Origin: Nonomuraea thailandensis
GTDB lineage: Bacteria; Actinomycetota; Actinomycetes; Streptosporangiales; Streptosporangiaceae
Assembly: GCF_024172165.1 (NCBI RefSeq)
Contig: NZ_JAMZEB010000002.1
Location: forward strand, 1,943,501 to 2,007,500
DNA length: 64,000 bases
Direction of reading: 5' to 3'
Shown here: in pieces, positions 38,952-46,718 of the stretch
Position numbering within the stretch: position 1 is the stretch's first letter
Layout: the number at the start of each line of letters is the position of its first letter
Notes under the pieces: model-generated
What the model was told of the DNA's origin: nothing
Seen by the model: only the letters and a program-made list of their open reading frames with translations
Database searches by the model: none
Translations under genes and position numbers: made by a program

Positions 38952-38967
38952 ATGGCATCGATAACAT
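38952..38967. promoter_or_regulatory. LacI-family operator, copy 2 (between lacI and the galactosidase)
   Basis: Same 16 bases as at 37831-37846. It ends 13 bases before the beta-galactosidase start at 38981 and lies upstream of the lacI start, so one site can block both. Confidence 0.8.
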
Positions 38968-38980
38968 AAGCTCTCGCCCC

Positions 38981-40801
38981 GTGATCGAGCTCCCCGCGCC
39001 GGACGCGTCCCCGGCACAGCCCAGCGAGTCCCCCGCGCTCACGTGGGGCGGCCGCCGCCTGTACCGGCGCGGCGCACCCCACCAGATCCTGTCAGGCGCG
39101 CTGCACTACTTCCGCGTCCACCCCGGCCTGTGGCGCGACCGGATCCGCAGGCTCGCCGACCTCGGGCTCAACACGATCGACACCTACATAGCCTGGAACT
39201 TCCACCAGCCCCGCCAGGACGAGCCGCCCCGCTTCGACGGCTGGCGTGACGTCGAGCGGTTCATCCGCATGGTGGGCGAGGAGGGGCTCGACGTCATCGT
39301 CAGGCCGGGGCCGTACATCTGCGCCGAGTGGTCGAACGGCGGCCTGCCGAGCTGGCTCACCGGCCGCGACGTCGCCGTCCGCAGCTCCGACCCCGCCTTC
39401 ACCGGGCCGGTCGGCGACTGGTTCGACGAGCTCGTCCCGCGCCTGGCCGCGCTCCAGGCCGCCCGCGGCGGGCCCATCGTGGCCGTGCAGGTGGAGAACG
39501 AGTTCGGCAGCTTCGGCGACGACCACGCCTACGTGCGCTGGAACCGCGACGCCCTGACCGCCCGCGGCATCACCGAGCTGCTGTTCACCGCCGACGGCCC
39601 CACCGAGCTGATGCTGGACGGCGGCACCGTGCCCGGCACCCTGACGGCCGTCACCCTCGGCTCCAAGCCCGGCGCCGCCCGGCGGCTGCTCGCCTCCCGC
39701 CGCCCGGACGAGCCGTTCGTGGTGGCCGAGTTCTGGAACGGCTGGTTCGACCACTGGGGCGAGCGGCACCACGTCCGCGGGGTGGACAGCGCGGTGCGCA
39801 CCCTGGAGGGCATCGTCGCCGACGGCGGCAGCGTCAGCCTCTACATGGCGCACGGCGGCACCAACTTCGGCCTCTGGGCGGGCGCCAACGAGGCGGACGG
39901 CCGCCTGCAACCCACCGTGACCAGCTACGACTCCGACGCGCCCGTCGCCGAGGACGGCACGCTGACCGCCAAGTTCCACGCCATGCGCGAGGTGCTCGGA
40001 GCGCGCGGGCCCCTCCGGGTGCCGGAACGCCCGCCGGTGCTGCCGCCCGCGCGCGTGCCGCTCGTCCCGCGCGCCGGCCTGCTCGCCGGCCTGCGGGCCG
40101 TGCCCGCGCCCACCTCCACCGGGCCGCGCCCGGCCTCGTTCGAGCGGCTCGGGCTGGAGTCGGGCATGGTGCTGCACACCGCTCACCCGCGCGTCCCGGC
40201 GGGCGAGCACCGGCTGGTCCTCACCGACGTGCGCGACCGGGCGCTGGTCTTCGCCGACGGCGCGTTCCTCGGCGTCGCCGGGCCCGGGGAGCCGGAGCTC
40301 ACGGTACGCGGGACCGGCGCGGTCGTCCGCCTGGAGGTCCTGGTCGAGAGCCTCGGCCGGGTCAACTACGGGCCCGGCGTCGGCGGGCACAAGGGCCTGC
40401 TCGGTCCCGTACTGGTGGATCGGCGCATGGTGCAGGGCTGGGACAGCACGCCGATCGCGCTCCAGGAGTGGACGCAGACCGAGCTCGCCCGCGCGACCGC
40501 CCCCGCGCCGGGTTCCGTACCTGGTGGATTCGCCGTCGCGACCCTGCGGGTCGAGACACCCGCGGACACCTACCTCGCCCTGCCCGGATCCGGCCGCGGT
40601 CTCGTCTGGGTCAACGGCTTCCTGCTCGGCCGCCACTGGGAGATCGGCCCCCAGGTCACGCTGTACTGCCCGGCGCCGCTGCTGCGCGCGGGCGTGAACA
40701 CGGTGACGGTGCTGGAGCTGGAACGGCTCGGCGACGTCCTGGAGCTGCGCGACCGGCCGGAACTCGGACCGGCGGAGGAGTACGTCGAAGAGTTCTCCTG
40801 A
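38981..40801 (+). CDS. Beta-galactosidase (GH35)
   Basis: 606 residues. The catalytic barrel shows LHYFRVHPGLWRDRI, RPGPYICAEWSNGGLPSWL, the acid/base Glu174 in QVENEFGSFG, and the nucleophile Glu250 in AEFWNGWFDHWG. YMAHGGTNFGLWAG closes the barrel. Residues about 380-606 are beta-sandwich domains common in GH35. There is no signal peptide, so it acts on imported sugar. GTG 38981 begins just after the operator and lacks a clear Shine-Dalgarno. With the fucosidase it could remove terminal galactose and fucose from one oligosaccharide. Confidence 0.95.
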   Translation: MIELPAPDASPAQPSESPALTWGGRRLYRRGAPHQILSGALHYFRVHPGLWRDRIRRLADLGLNTIDTYIAWNFHQPRQDEPPRFDGWRDVERFIRMVGEEGLDVIVRPGPYICAEWSNGGLPSWLTGRDVAVRSSDPAFTGPVGDWFDELVPRLAALQAARGGPIVAVQVENEFGSFGDDHAYVRWNRDALTARGITELLFTADGPTELMLDGGTVPGTLTAVTLGSKPGAARRLLASRRPDEPFVVAEFWNGWFDHWGERHHVRGVDSAVRTLEGIVADGGSVSLYMAHGGTNFGLWAGANEADGRLQPTVTSYDSDAPVAEDGTLTAKFHAMREVLGARGPLRVPERPPVLPPARVPLVPRAGLLAGLRAVPAPTSTGPRPASFERLGLESGMVLHTAHPRVPAGEHRLVLTDVRDRALVFADGAFLGVAGPGEPELTVRGTGAVVRLEVLVESLGRVNYGPGVGGHKGLLGPVLVDRRMVQGWDSTPIALQEWTQTELARATAPAPGSVPGGFAVATLRVETPADTYLALPGSGRGLVWVNGFLLGRHWEIGPQVTLYCPAPLLRAGVNTVTVLELERLGDVLELRDRPELGPAEEYVEEFS

Positions 40802-40916
40802 CCGTCCCGGGAAGTCACGGGCGCGGCGGCCTTCGTCTGGTACGTACGGGCGCGCGGCCCCGGTTCACTCTCATGCCCCTTGGCGGTGCGCCCCGGGCGA
40901 GGGCTTCGGGCCGCCC

Positions 40917-40922
40917 CACAAT
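40917..40922 (+). promoter_or_regulatory. -10 element for a leaderless transcript
   Basis: CACAAT ends 6 bases before ATG 40929, and no Shine-Dalgarno lies between. Confidence 0.35.
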
Positions 40923-40928
40923 GGGCCA

Positions 40929-42080
40929 ATGAGCTACCCTTCCCCGCCGCACCCCGATGACCCGTGGGGCCGGCAGCAGGCACCGCACGCCGACGGCAGG
41001 CCCGGGTACGGCCCGGCCACCCCGCCTCCCGGGTACGGCGCATGGGGCGGCGCCGGCCACGACCAGGGCTCCGGCCGCCCCGAACCCGGCCCCCAGCCCC
41101 GCCAGGGAGGCCCGCCCCCCGACTACGGCCGCCGCCCCGACTACGGCCCGTTACCCGCCCAGGGCCGCCGCCCCGGCTACGGCCCGTCCTCCGGCCCCTA
41201 CGCCTCCCGTCCGGAGCTCCAGACCACCTACGCGAACCAGGACGACCCCTACGGCCTGCCCCAGAGCCAGTACGAGTTCGGCGGCCTGCCCCCCAAGCGC
41301 CACAACACCCTGATCATCGGCCTGTCCGCCGGCCTGGGCGTGATCCTCCTCCTCGGCGGCACGGCCGGCGCGGTCGCCTACTTCAACGCCTCCCGCACCC
41401 AGCCCGCCGCCGGCCTGTCCGGCACGGGCACGTCCGGCCCCACGACGGCGCCCCTGGAGCCCCCGTCGTCCGAGCCGTCGGAAGAACCGTCGGAAGAACC
41501 GTCGGAAGAGCCGACGGAAGAGCCGTCGGGAGAGCCGGCGGAGGAGCCCACGGACTCGGCCGGCGAACCCTCCGACACCACCCCCGGCTCGTCACGGGCC
41601 GCGGCGGGATCGCCGATCCAGCACAGCGAGTTCGGCGACTGGAACTTCCGCTTCGAGAGCGTCAGGTTCTCGGCGAACAAGGTCGGCGGCTGGTCCTACG
41701 ACACGTGCGACCCGGTGGACGGCGAGGGCGTCCTGGCCAGGAACAAGTGCGAACGCGCCATTCAGGTCGCCTACTCGGCGTACCGCGGGCACCTCAGGGC
41801 GGTGCAGGTGACGATGGCGTTCCCGACCGCCAAGGCGGCCAAGGCCGCCGCCACGCGCCTGGCCAAGCTCGACTCGAACGCCGTGAACATCCGCAGCGAC
41901 ATGACCCTCGACACGTTCGCGTACGGGCAGATCCGCGCCAACGTCGCCAAGAACTACGTGATCGCCACGATCGTCACCGCCGACAGGACGGCCAAGCCCA
42001 GGGCGGACAAGTTCCACCTGTACCTCCAGGCCGACGCCATGAGCTACTTCCTGCTGCGGGACGTGACCGTCACGAGCTGA
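40929..42080 (+). CDS. Pro/Gly-rich single-pass membrane protein of unknown function
   Basis: 383 residues. Residues 1-115 are a disordered cytoplasmic Pro/Gly/Tyr-rich region (repeated PGYG, PDYG). One membrane helix follows (about 121-146: LIIGLSAGLGVILLLGGTAG). Then comes a Pro/Glu/Ser stalk made of four-residue SEEP / TEEP repeats, and an extracytoplasmic domain of about 150 residues (FGDWNFRFESVRFSANKVGGWSYDTCDPVD-like, with paired Cys near CDPV and KCERA). Such proteins are common in actinomycetes, but their job is not known. No Shine-Dalgarno precedes ATG 40929; a -10-like CACAAT lies 6 bases upstream. It stands beside an orphan sensor kinase and could be its partner, which is speculation. 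Confidence 0.82.
   Translation: MSYPSPPHPDDPWGRQQAPHADGRPGYGPATPPPGYGAWGGAGHDQGSGRPEPGPQPRQGGPPPDYGRRPDYGPLPAQGRRPGYGPSSGPYASRPELQTTYANQDDPYGLPQSQYEFGGLPPKRHNTLIIGLSAGLGVILLLGGTAGAVAYFNASRTQPAAGLSGTGTSGPTTAPLEPPSSEPSEEPSEEPSEEPTEEPSGEPAEEPTDSAGEPSDTTPGSSRAAAGSPIQHSEFGDWNFRFESVRFSANKVGGWSYDTCDPVDGEGVLARNKCERAIQVAYSAYRGHLRAVQVTMAFPTAKAAKAAATRLAKLDSNAVNIRSDMTLDTFAYGQIRANVAKNYVIATIVTADRTAKPRADKFHLYLQADAMSYFLLRDVTVTS
41462..41535 (+). repeat. 12-bp tandem repeat encoding SEEP units
   Basis: About five copies of CCGTCGGAAGAA-type units encode Ser-Glu-Glu-Pro repeats in the stalk of the membrane protein. Confidence 0.85.
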
Positions 42081-42214
42081 CCCGCGCCGGGCCCGGCCGC
42101 CGCTCCGGGAGGCCGCCGAACGGTTCACCGCGCGCCCCGGATCCACTGTCAGGGGGAGGTGATGAGCTGTCAGGATCCCCCGTTGGGCGGAGTCGGGCGC
42201 GCGGGTTCCACACC

Positions 42215-42220
42215 TACGAT
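42215..42220 (+). promoter_or_regulatory. -10 element for the orphan sensor kinase
   Basis: TACGAT ends 8 bases before ATG 42229 with no Shine-Dalgarno, consistent with a leaderless mRNA. Confidence 0.45.
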
Positions 42221-42228
42221 CGGTGGCT

Positions 42229-43395
42229 ATGACGTGGACGCGGCTGAGGGACGTACGCCTCATACCCATGGTGTTCGGACCTCTGGTCGCCGTGCTGGCC
42301 GTGGCCGAGACCCGGCTCGACGACTTCTTCGGCGCCGCCGCCACGGCCACCTGGGTGTCGGGGGTCGTGATGGGCGCCGGCCTGACGCTCGCCGCCTGGT
42401 ACCCGCTCGCCGGCACCCTGGTCGCGGCGCTCTGCCTGCCCGCGGGCATGCTGCTCTTCGGCGCCCCCGGGATCGCCGGCGCGGCGGTGGTCGGCATGAT
42501 CGGGGCGGTGAGCTGGGCCGGCTGGCGCGAGCCGCTCCGCCGCTCCGCCCTGGCGCTGGGCCTGGCCGCCCTGTCGTTCGCCGTCACGACGCCGTCCGAA
42601 GCGTCGGCGTGGGAGCTGCTGTTCGTCCCGGCGGTCCTGCTGCCGTGCTGGTCCATGGGCCTGCTGGCGCGGCGCAGCGAGGAGCGGGCGGCACAGTTCG
42701 CGGAGCTGGCCGCCGCGCTCGACGCCGAGCGCGAGGCAGGCGCCCAGGCGGCGGTCGCCCAGGAGCGCACGCACATCGCCAGGGAGGTGCACGACGCGGT
42801 CGCGCACTCCGTCAGCGTGATGACCCTGCAACTGGGCGCGCTGCGCCGGCTGCTCGGTGACCGGCCGGCCGAGCAGGAGGTCGTGGCCGGGCTGGAGCGG
42901 CTGGGGCGGCAGACCGTGGAGGAGATGCGCGGCCTGGTCAGCCTGCTGCGCGAGCGCGTCGAGGGCGAGCAGGTGGCGCCGATGTCGTCGCTGGTGCGGC
43001 TGGACGAGCTGATCGCGGACGTGCGCGCGGCCGGCCTGGCCGTGACGCTGGACGCCCCCGCCGACCTGCCCCCGCTGCCGCCCGTGCTGGACGTCACCGC
43101 GTACCGGGTGCTGCAGGAGGCCCTGACGAACGTGCTGCGGCACGCCGGCGCCGCCCCGACGGCGGTCGCCATCGGCTACACCGAGCAGGCGCTCACGCTG
43201 GAGGTGCGCAACGCGCCCGCGACCGGCGGCAGGCCCGCCACGACCGGCACGGCCGAAACGGGCAGGCGGCCGGGCCACGGGCTGGTCGGCATGCGCGAGC
43301 GGCTGGCGATGGTGCAGGGCAGCCTGCAGACCGGCCCGGAGCCGGACGGCGGCTTCGCGGTGCGCGCCCGCTTCCCGCTGCCGCGCACCTGGTGA
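42229..43395 (+). CDS. Orphan sensor histidine kinase (NarL/DesK type)
   Basis: 388 residues. The first 140 residues contain four to five membrane helices. The HisKA_3 dimerisation domain carries the phosphorylated His188 in HIAREVHDAVAHSVSVM. The ATPase domain follows, with YRVLQEALTNVLRHAG (N box) and GHGLVGMRERLAM (G box). No response regulator gene is adjacent: upstream is the Pro-rich membrane protein and downstream the convergent corA. ATG 42229 follows a -10 element by 8 bases; a GTG two codons earlier is the alternative. It may signal to a regulator encoded elsewhere. Confidence 0.93.
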   Translation: MTWTRLRDVRLIPMVFGPLVAVLAVAETRLDDFFGAAATATWVSGVVMGAGLTLAAWYPLAGTLVAALCLPAGMLLFGAPGIAGAAVVGMIGAVSWAGWREPLRRSALALGLAALSFAVTTPSEASAWELLFVPAVLLPCWSMGLLARRSEERAAQFAELAAALDAEREAGAQAAVAQERTHIAREVHDAVAHSVSVMTLQLGALRRLLGDRPAEQEVVAGLERLGRQTVEEMRGLVSLLRERVEGEQVAPMSSLVRLDELIADVRAAGLAVTLDAPADLPPLPPVLDVTAYRVLQEALTNVLRHAGAAPTAVAIGYTEQALTLEVRNAPATGGRPATTGTAETGRRPGHGLVGMRERLAMVQGSLQTGPEPDGGFAVRARFPLPRTW

Positions 43396-43405
43396 GCGCG
43401 GCCCG

Positions 43406-44398
43406 TCATAGCCAGCCGCTCCTGCGCAGCAGCCGGAACACCACGATCACGGCGACGACCATGACGCCCAGCGTGAGAGGGTAGCCGAACGCCCAGTGCA
43501 GCTCGGGCATGTGGTCGAAGTTCATGCCGTAGATGCCGGCGATCATCGTGGGGACGGCGATGAGCGCCGCCCACGACGAGATCTTGCGCATGTCGGCGTT
43601 CTGCTGCATGGCCACCTTGTTCTGCTCCCGCCCCGTCAGCGCCAGGTGGGCGGTCAGGGCGCTGGTGAGCAGTTCGTTGTGCTCGTCCACCGCCGAGTCC
43701 ACGCGCAGCAGGTGGTCGAGCACGTCGCGGAACTGCTCCCGGGTGGCGGTGCACAGCTCCACCCGGCCCTTGACGATCTCCTCCAGCACCGGGATCAGCG
43801 GGTCCTGGGCGGTGCGGAACTCCAGGACCTCCCGCTTGAGCGAGTAGATGTCCTCGGTGGCGTCGGCGTACTCGCCGCTGAACACCCGGCGCTCCAGCGC
43901 GATCAGGTCGCTCTCGATCTCGTGCGTGATGCGGCCGTAGTCGTCGACGACCTGGTCGCAGATCGCGTACAGCACCCCCGACGGGCCCGCGGCGAGCAGG
44001 TCGGGGTCGGACTCCAGGCGGCGCCGCACCGCGGCGAGCGGCGCCGCCTGGCCGTGCCGGACGCTGATCACGAAGTCCGGGCTGAGGAACAGGTTGATCT
44101 CGCCGACCTCGATGTCGGAGGTCTCGTCCGCGTACAGCAGCGGCTTGAGCACCACGAACAGGGTGTCGTCGTAGCGTTCGAGCTTGGCCCGCTGGTGGGC
44201 GTGGATCGCGTCCTCGACCGCCAGCGGGTGCAGCTTGACCTCGTGGCTGATCAGGTCGAACTCCTCCTGCGACGGGTCGTGCAGACCGATCCACAGGAAG
44301 CAGTCGCCCCTGGCCCGCGCCGCGTTGAACGCGTCGCTGATGTCTCCCGTGATCGTCTCACGCACGCCGCCGCAGTAGATCGCCTGGTCCACTATCAC
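43406..44398 (-). CDS. corA: CorA family magnesium/cobalt channel
   Basis: 330 residues from GTG 44398. The N-terminal cytoplasmic domain shows FLWIGLHDPSQEEFDLI, HPLAVEDAIHAHQRAKLERYDDTLFVVLKP and an extended helix. Two C-terminal membrane helices surround the selectivity motif YGMNF. I prefer GTG 44398 over TTG 44425 because related proteins start at IVDQAIY and a -10-like GACAAT lies 7 bases upstream. It imports Mg2+ and possibly Co2+; it is not near the cobalamin genes and has no riboswitch, so housekeeping magnesium supply is more likely. Confidence 0.93.
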   Translation of the reverse strand: MIVDQAIYCGGVRETITGDISDAFNAARARGDCFLWIGLHDPSQEEFDLISHEVKLHPLAVEDAIHAHQRAKLERYDDTLFVVLKPLLYADETSDIEVGEINLFLSPDFVISVRHGQAAPLAAVRRRLESDPDLLAAGPSGVLYAICDQVVDDYGRITHEIESDLIALERRVFSGEYADATEDIYSLKREVLEFRTAQDPLIPVLEEIVKGRVELCTATREQFRDVLDHLLRVDSAVDEHNELLTSALTAHLALTGREQNKVAMQQNADMRKISSWAALIAVPTMIAGIYGMNFDHMPELHWAFGYPLTLGVMVVAVIVVFRLLRRSGWL

Positions 44399-44489
44399 AC
44401 CCGGTATTGTCGCGTACTCGGACAAGCCGCCCGTCCCGGCAGCGCACGGGACACACGCCGGATCATGCGAGCGGTGTGGCCGTGCGGCG

Positions 44490-46136
44490 TCAGAGCCGGA
44501 GCCGGGGCCACGACTCCGTGTCGCGCAGGAGGCGGCGGTCGTGGGTGGCCAGCACCACCGCGGCCCCCATCGTGGCCAGCGCCTGCGTCAGCTCCTCCAT
44601 CAGGACCATGGACAGGTGGTTGGTCGGCTCGTCCAGCAGCACCACCTGCGGCCGGGAGGCCAGGAGGAGCGCCAGGTCGAGCCGGCGCCGCTGCCCGACC
44701 GACAGCTCGGCGACCGGCCGGTGCAGGGCCTCCGACGGGAGCAGGCCGAGCCTGCCGAGTCCGACGGCGGCCGGCTCGCCGAGCCCGACCGGGGCCGGCT
44801 CGCCGAGCTCGCCCGAGCTGACGAGCCTGCCCACGGCGGCCTCGTACACCTCGAAGGCGCGGCGCCGCGACGGCGGCGGCGACTCCTGGGCGAGCAGGCC
44901 GACGCGCGCTCCCCGCCTGCCCTGCACGGCGCCCGAGTCGGGAGCGAGCCGGCCCGCGAGCACGTGCAGGAGGCTCGACTTGCCCGACCCGTTCGGGCCG
45001 GTCACCACCAGGCGGTCGCCCGCGCGCAGCAGCACCGACTGAGGGGCGTCGAAGCGGCCCCGGACGGTCACGCCGTCGGCGCGCAGCAGCGTGACCCCGG
45101 CGGGGGCGTCCAGGCGCGGCGGCTGGAAGCGCAGCGGCGGCTCCGGCACGTCCACGAGGTGCGCATCCAGCTCCTCCTGCCGCCGGTGCACCGCCCGCAC
45201 CAGGGCCGGCGCGCGGGTGGCGCGGGTGTGCTTGCCGGTGCCCTTGTCCGGACGCCAGCCGGTGGACAGCCGGTTCCGGGCGGCGGAGAGGTCCTGGGCG
45301 AGGCGCCGGTGTTCGAGCTGCTGGTCCCGGTAGGCGGTCTCCCAGCGCTCGCGCTCGGCCCGCCGGCCCTCCTGGTAGCCCGCGTACCCGCCGCCGTACG
45401 TGCGGGGACGCCCGTCGCTGGTCGGATCGAGGTCCAGCACCGCGGTCGCCACGTCCGACAGCAGGGCCCGGTCGTGGCTGACCAGCACCACGCCGCCGGG
45501 ATGCGCCCGGAGCGCGGCGGTCAGGTGGTCCAGGCCGCCGGCGTCGAGATGGTTGGTGGGCTCGTCGAGCAGCAGCAGGTCGTGGCCGGCGCCCAGCAGG
45601 CAGGCCAGCCGGATCCGGTAGCGCTGCCCGACGGACAGCTCCGCCAGCGGCACGGAACGGTCGCCGACCGCGCTGAGCGCGGCGAGCGAGACGTCGACCC
45701 GGTGGTCGGCCTCCCAGGCGCCGATGGACTCGGCGGCGGCCAGCGCCTCGGCGTACGCCTCCCCGGCGCCGGGACGCTCCTCGACCAGGTCGAGCGCGGC
45801 CGACTCGAACGCGCGCAGCACCGCGCGCACCTGGGCCAGCTCGACGTCGATGAGATCGCCGACCGTGCCGTCGGCGGAGACCGGCATCTCCTGGTCGGCG
45901 ACGCCCAGCGTGCCGGCCCGGTGCACGGTTCCCGAGTCGGGGGTCAGCGTGCCGGCGAGCACCTGCAGCAGGGTGGTCTTCCCGCGGCCGTTCTCGCCGG
46001 CCACGCCGAGGCGGTCGCCGGGGGAGACGATGAGGTCCACGCCGGTCAGGACCGGCCGGCCGCCGCGCGACAGGTGCAGGCCGGTGGCGTTGAGATGGGC
46101 TCGCGAACGAGCGGATGGCATGACGATGGCAGACAT
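44490..46136 (-). CDS. ABC-F family ATPase, antibiotic-resistance (ribosome protection) type
   Basis: 548 residues with two ABC domains and no membrane helix. Walker A motifs are GENGRGKTT and GPNGSGKSS; signatures LSVGQRYRI and LSVGQRRRL; Walker B LLLLDEPTNHLD and VVLLDEPTNHLS. The linker between the domains (about 250-330, EGRRAERERWETAYRDQQLEHRR) is long and basic, as in ARE proteins that push drugs out of the ribosome. An LGEPAPVGLGEPAAVGLG repeat lies in the second domain. ATG 46136 has AGGAAG five bases upstream; that sequence is part of a hairpin and can pair with a leader-peptide region (see 46137-46291). The class of drug is not known from sequence. Confidence 0.93.
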   Translation of the reverse strand: MSAIVMPSARSRAHLNATGLHLSRGGRPVLTGVDLIVSPGDRLGVAGENGRGKTTLLQVLAGTLTPDSGTVHRAGTLGVADQEMPVSADGTVGDLIDVELAQVRAVLRAFESAALDLVEERPGAGEAYAEALAAAESIGAWEADHRVDVSLAALSAVGDRSVPLAELSVGQRYRIRLACLLGAGHDLLLLDEPTNHLDAGGLDHLTAALRAHPGGVVLVSHDRALLSDVATAVLDLDPTSDGRPRTYGGGYAGYQEGRRAERERWETAYRDQQLEHRRLAQDLSAARNRLSTGWRPDKGTGKHTRATRAPALVRAVHRRQEELDAHLVDVPEPPLRFQPPRLDAPAGVTLLRADGVTVRGRFDAPQSVLLRAGDRLVVTGPNGSGKSSLLHVLAGRLAPDSGAVQGRRGARVGLLAQESPPPSRRRAFEVYEAAVGRLVSSGELGEPAPVGLGEPAAVGLGRLGLLPSEALHRPVAELSVGQRRRLDLALLLASRPQVVLLDEPTNHLSMVLMEELTQALATMGAAVVLATHDRRLLRDTESWPRLRL

Positions 46137-46291
46137 GTGCTTCCTGTCGAAGACAGGCTCGCGCGCGCCCCGGGACGTGGGGCGGGGAACCTGAGGGTGA
46201 GAGACGACGGCGAAGGCGCCCGGCCGCGCCCGTGACGGGCGGGGCGAGGCGGTCGTCCTCACAGGAAGTACAGATGCATGGACGTAGTTTA
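46137..46291 (-). promoter_or_regulatory. Attenuator-type leader of the ABC-F gene
   Basis: A -10-like TAAACT (46291-46286) ends 6 bases before a six-residue leader ORF. The 140-base leader then has a GC hairpin (CGCCCG/CGGGCG, about 46227-46242) and, next to the ABC-F start, the hairpin CCTGTC-TTC-GACAGG (minus strand, 46157-46143). That hairpin runs into the AGGAAG ribosome site. The last codons of the leader ORF (CTTCCTGT, plus strand 46261-46268) are perfectly complementary to ACAGGAAG at the ribosome site (46147-46140). A drug-stalled ribosome on the leader ORF would prevent that pairing and could free the ABC-F start. Confidence 0.6.
46259..46279 (-). CDS. Leader peptide MHLYFL of the ABC-F gene
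   Basis: ATG CAT CTG TAC TTC CTG TGA gives six residues. It lies 6 bases after a -10 element, so the ATG would be the first or nearly the first base of the mRNA. Short hydrophobic leader peptides of this kind stall drug-bound ribosomes before erm and ABC-F genes. This one is recognised by position and complementarity only; I know of no identical published peptide. Confidence 0.55.
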   Translation of the reverse strand: MHLYFL

Positions 46292-46341
46292 TCCGGAAAC
46301 CGGGGGCATCATGGGGGGAGGGCCGGAGGAGGAGGTTCGCG

Positions 46342-46710
46342 GTGGCGGACGGGGTGGTGTTCGAGAGCGTGGCGCCGGTGGTGCCGGTGCTGGACCTGGA
46401 CGCGGCGATGGAACGCTATCGCCGGCTCGGCTTCGGCGTGCGCGCCTACGAGGGCGGCGCGCGTTACGCCTTCGTCGAGCGCGGCGGCGTGTCGCTGCAC
46501 CTGAACGAGTGGGCCGAGCACGATCCCGGCCGCACCGGCGCGGTCGTCTACCTGTACGTCTCCGACGCGGGCGCGGTGCACGCCGAGTGGGCGGCCGCCG
46601 GCGTCCCGGGGCGGCTCGGACGGCCCCAGGACACCGAGTACGGGCTGCGCGAGTTCGCCTACGTCGATCCCGACGGGACCCTGCACCGCGTCGGGTCGCC
46701 GCTCGGCTGA
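46342..46710 (+). CDS. VOC-fold protein (glyoxalase / bleomycin-resistance family)
   Basis: 122 residues, one VOC domain of two beta-alpha-beta-beta-beta units. VAPVVPVLDLDAAMERYRRLGFGVR is the opening of the fold; VSLHLNEWAEHD and FAYVDPDGTLHRVG carry the usual metal or ligand residues (His, Glu). GTG 46342 has GGAGGAGG upstream. It is divergent from the ABC-F gene, with a shared 60-base gap between the leader promoter and this start. Members bind bleomycin-type drugs or act as dioxygenases/isomerases, so a drug-binding role next to a resistance ABC-F is attractive but unproven. Confidence 0.88.
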   Translation: MADGVVFESVAPVVPVLDLDAAMERYRRLGFGVRAYEGGARYAFVERGGVSLHLNEWAEHDPGRTGAVVYLYVSDAGAVHAEWAAAGVPGRLGRPQDTEYGLREFAYVDPDGTLHRVGSPLG

Positions 46711-46718
46711 CCGCCCGT

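Noticed and set aside
39092..40636. 514-codon minus-strand frame opposite the GH35 gene
   Set aside because: It is the antisense of a well-recognised enzyme with intact catalytic residues.
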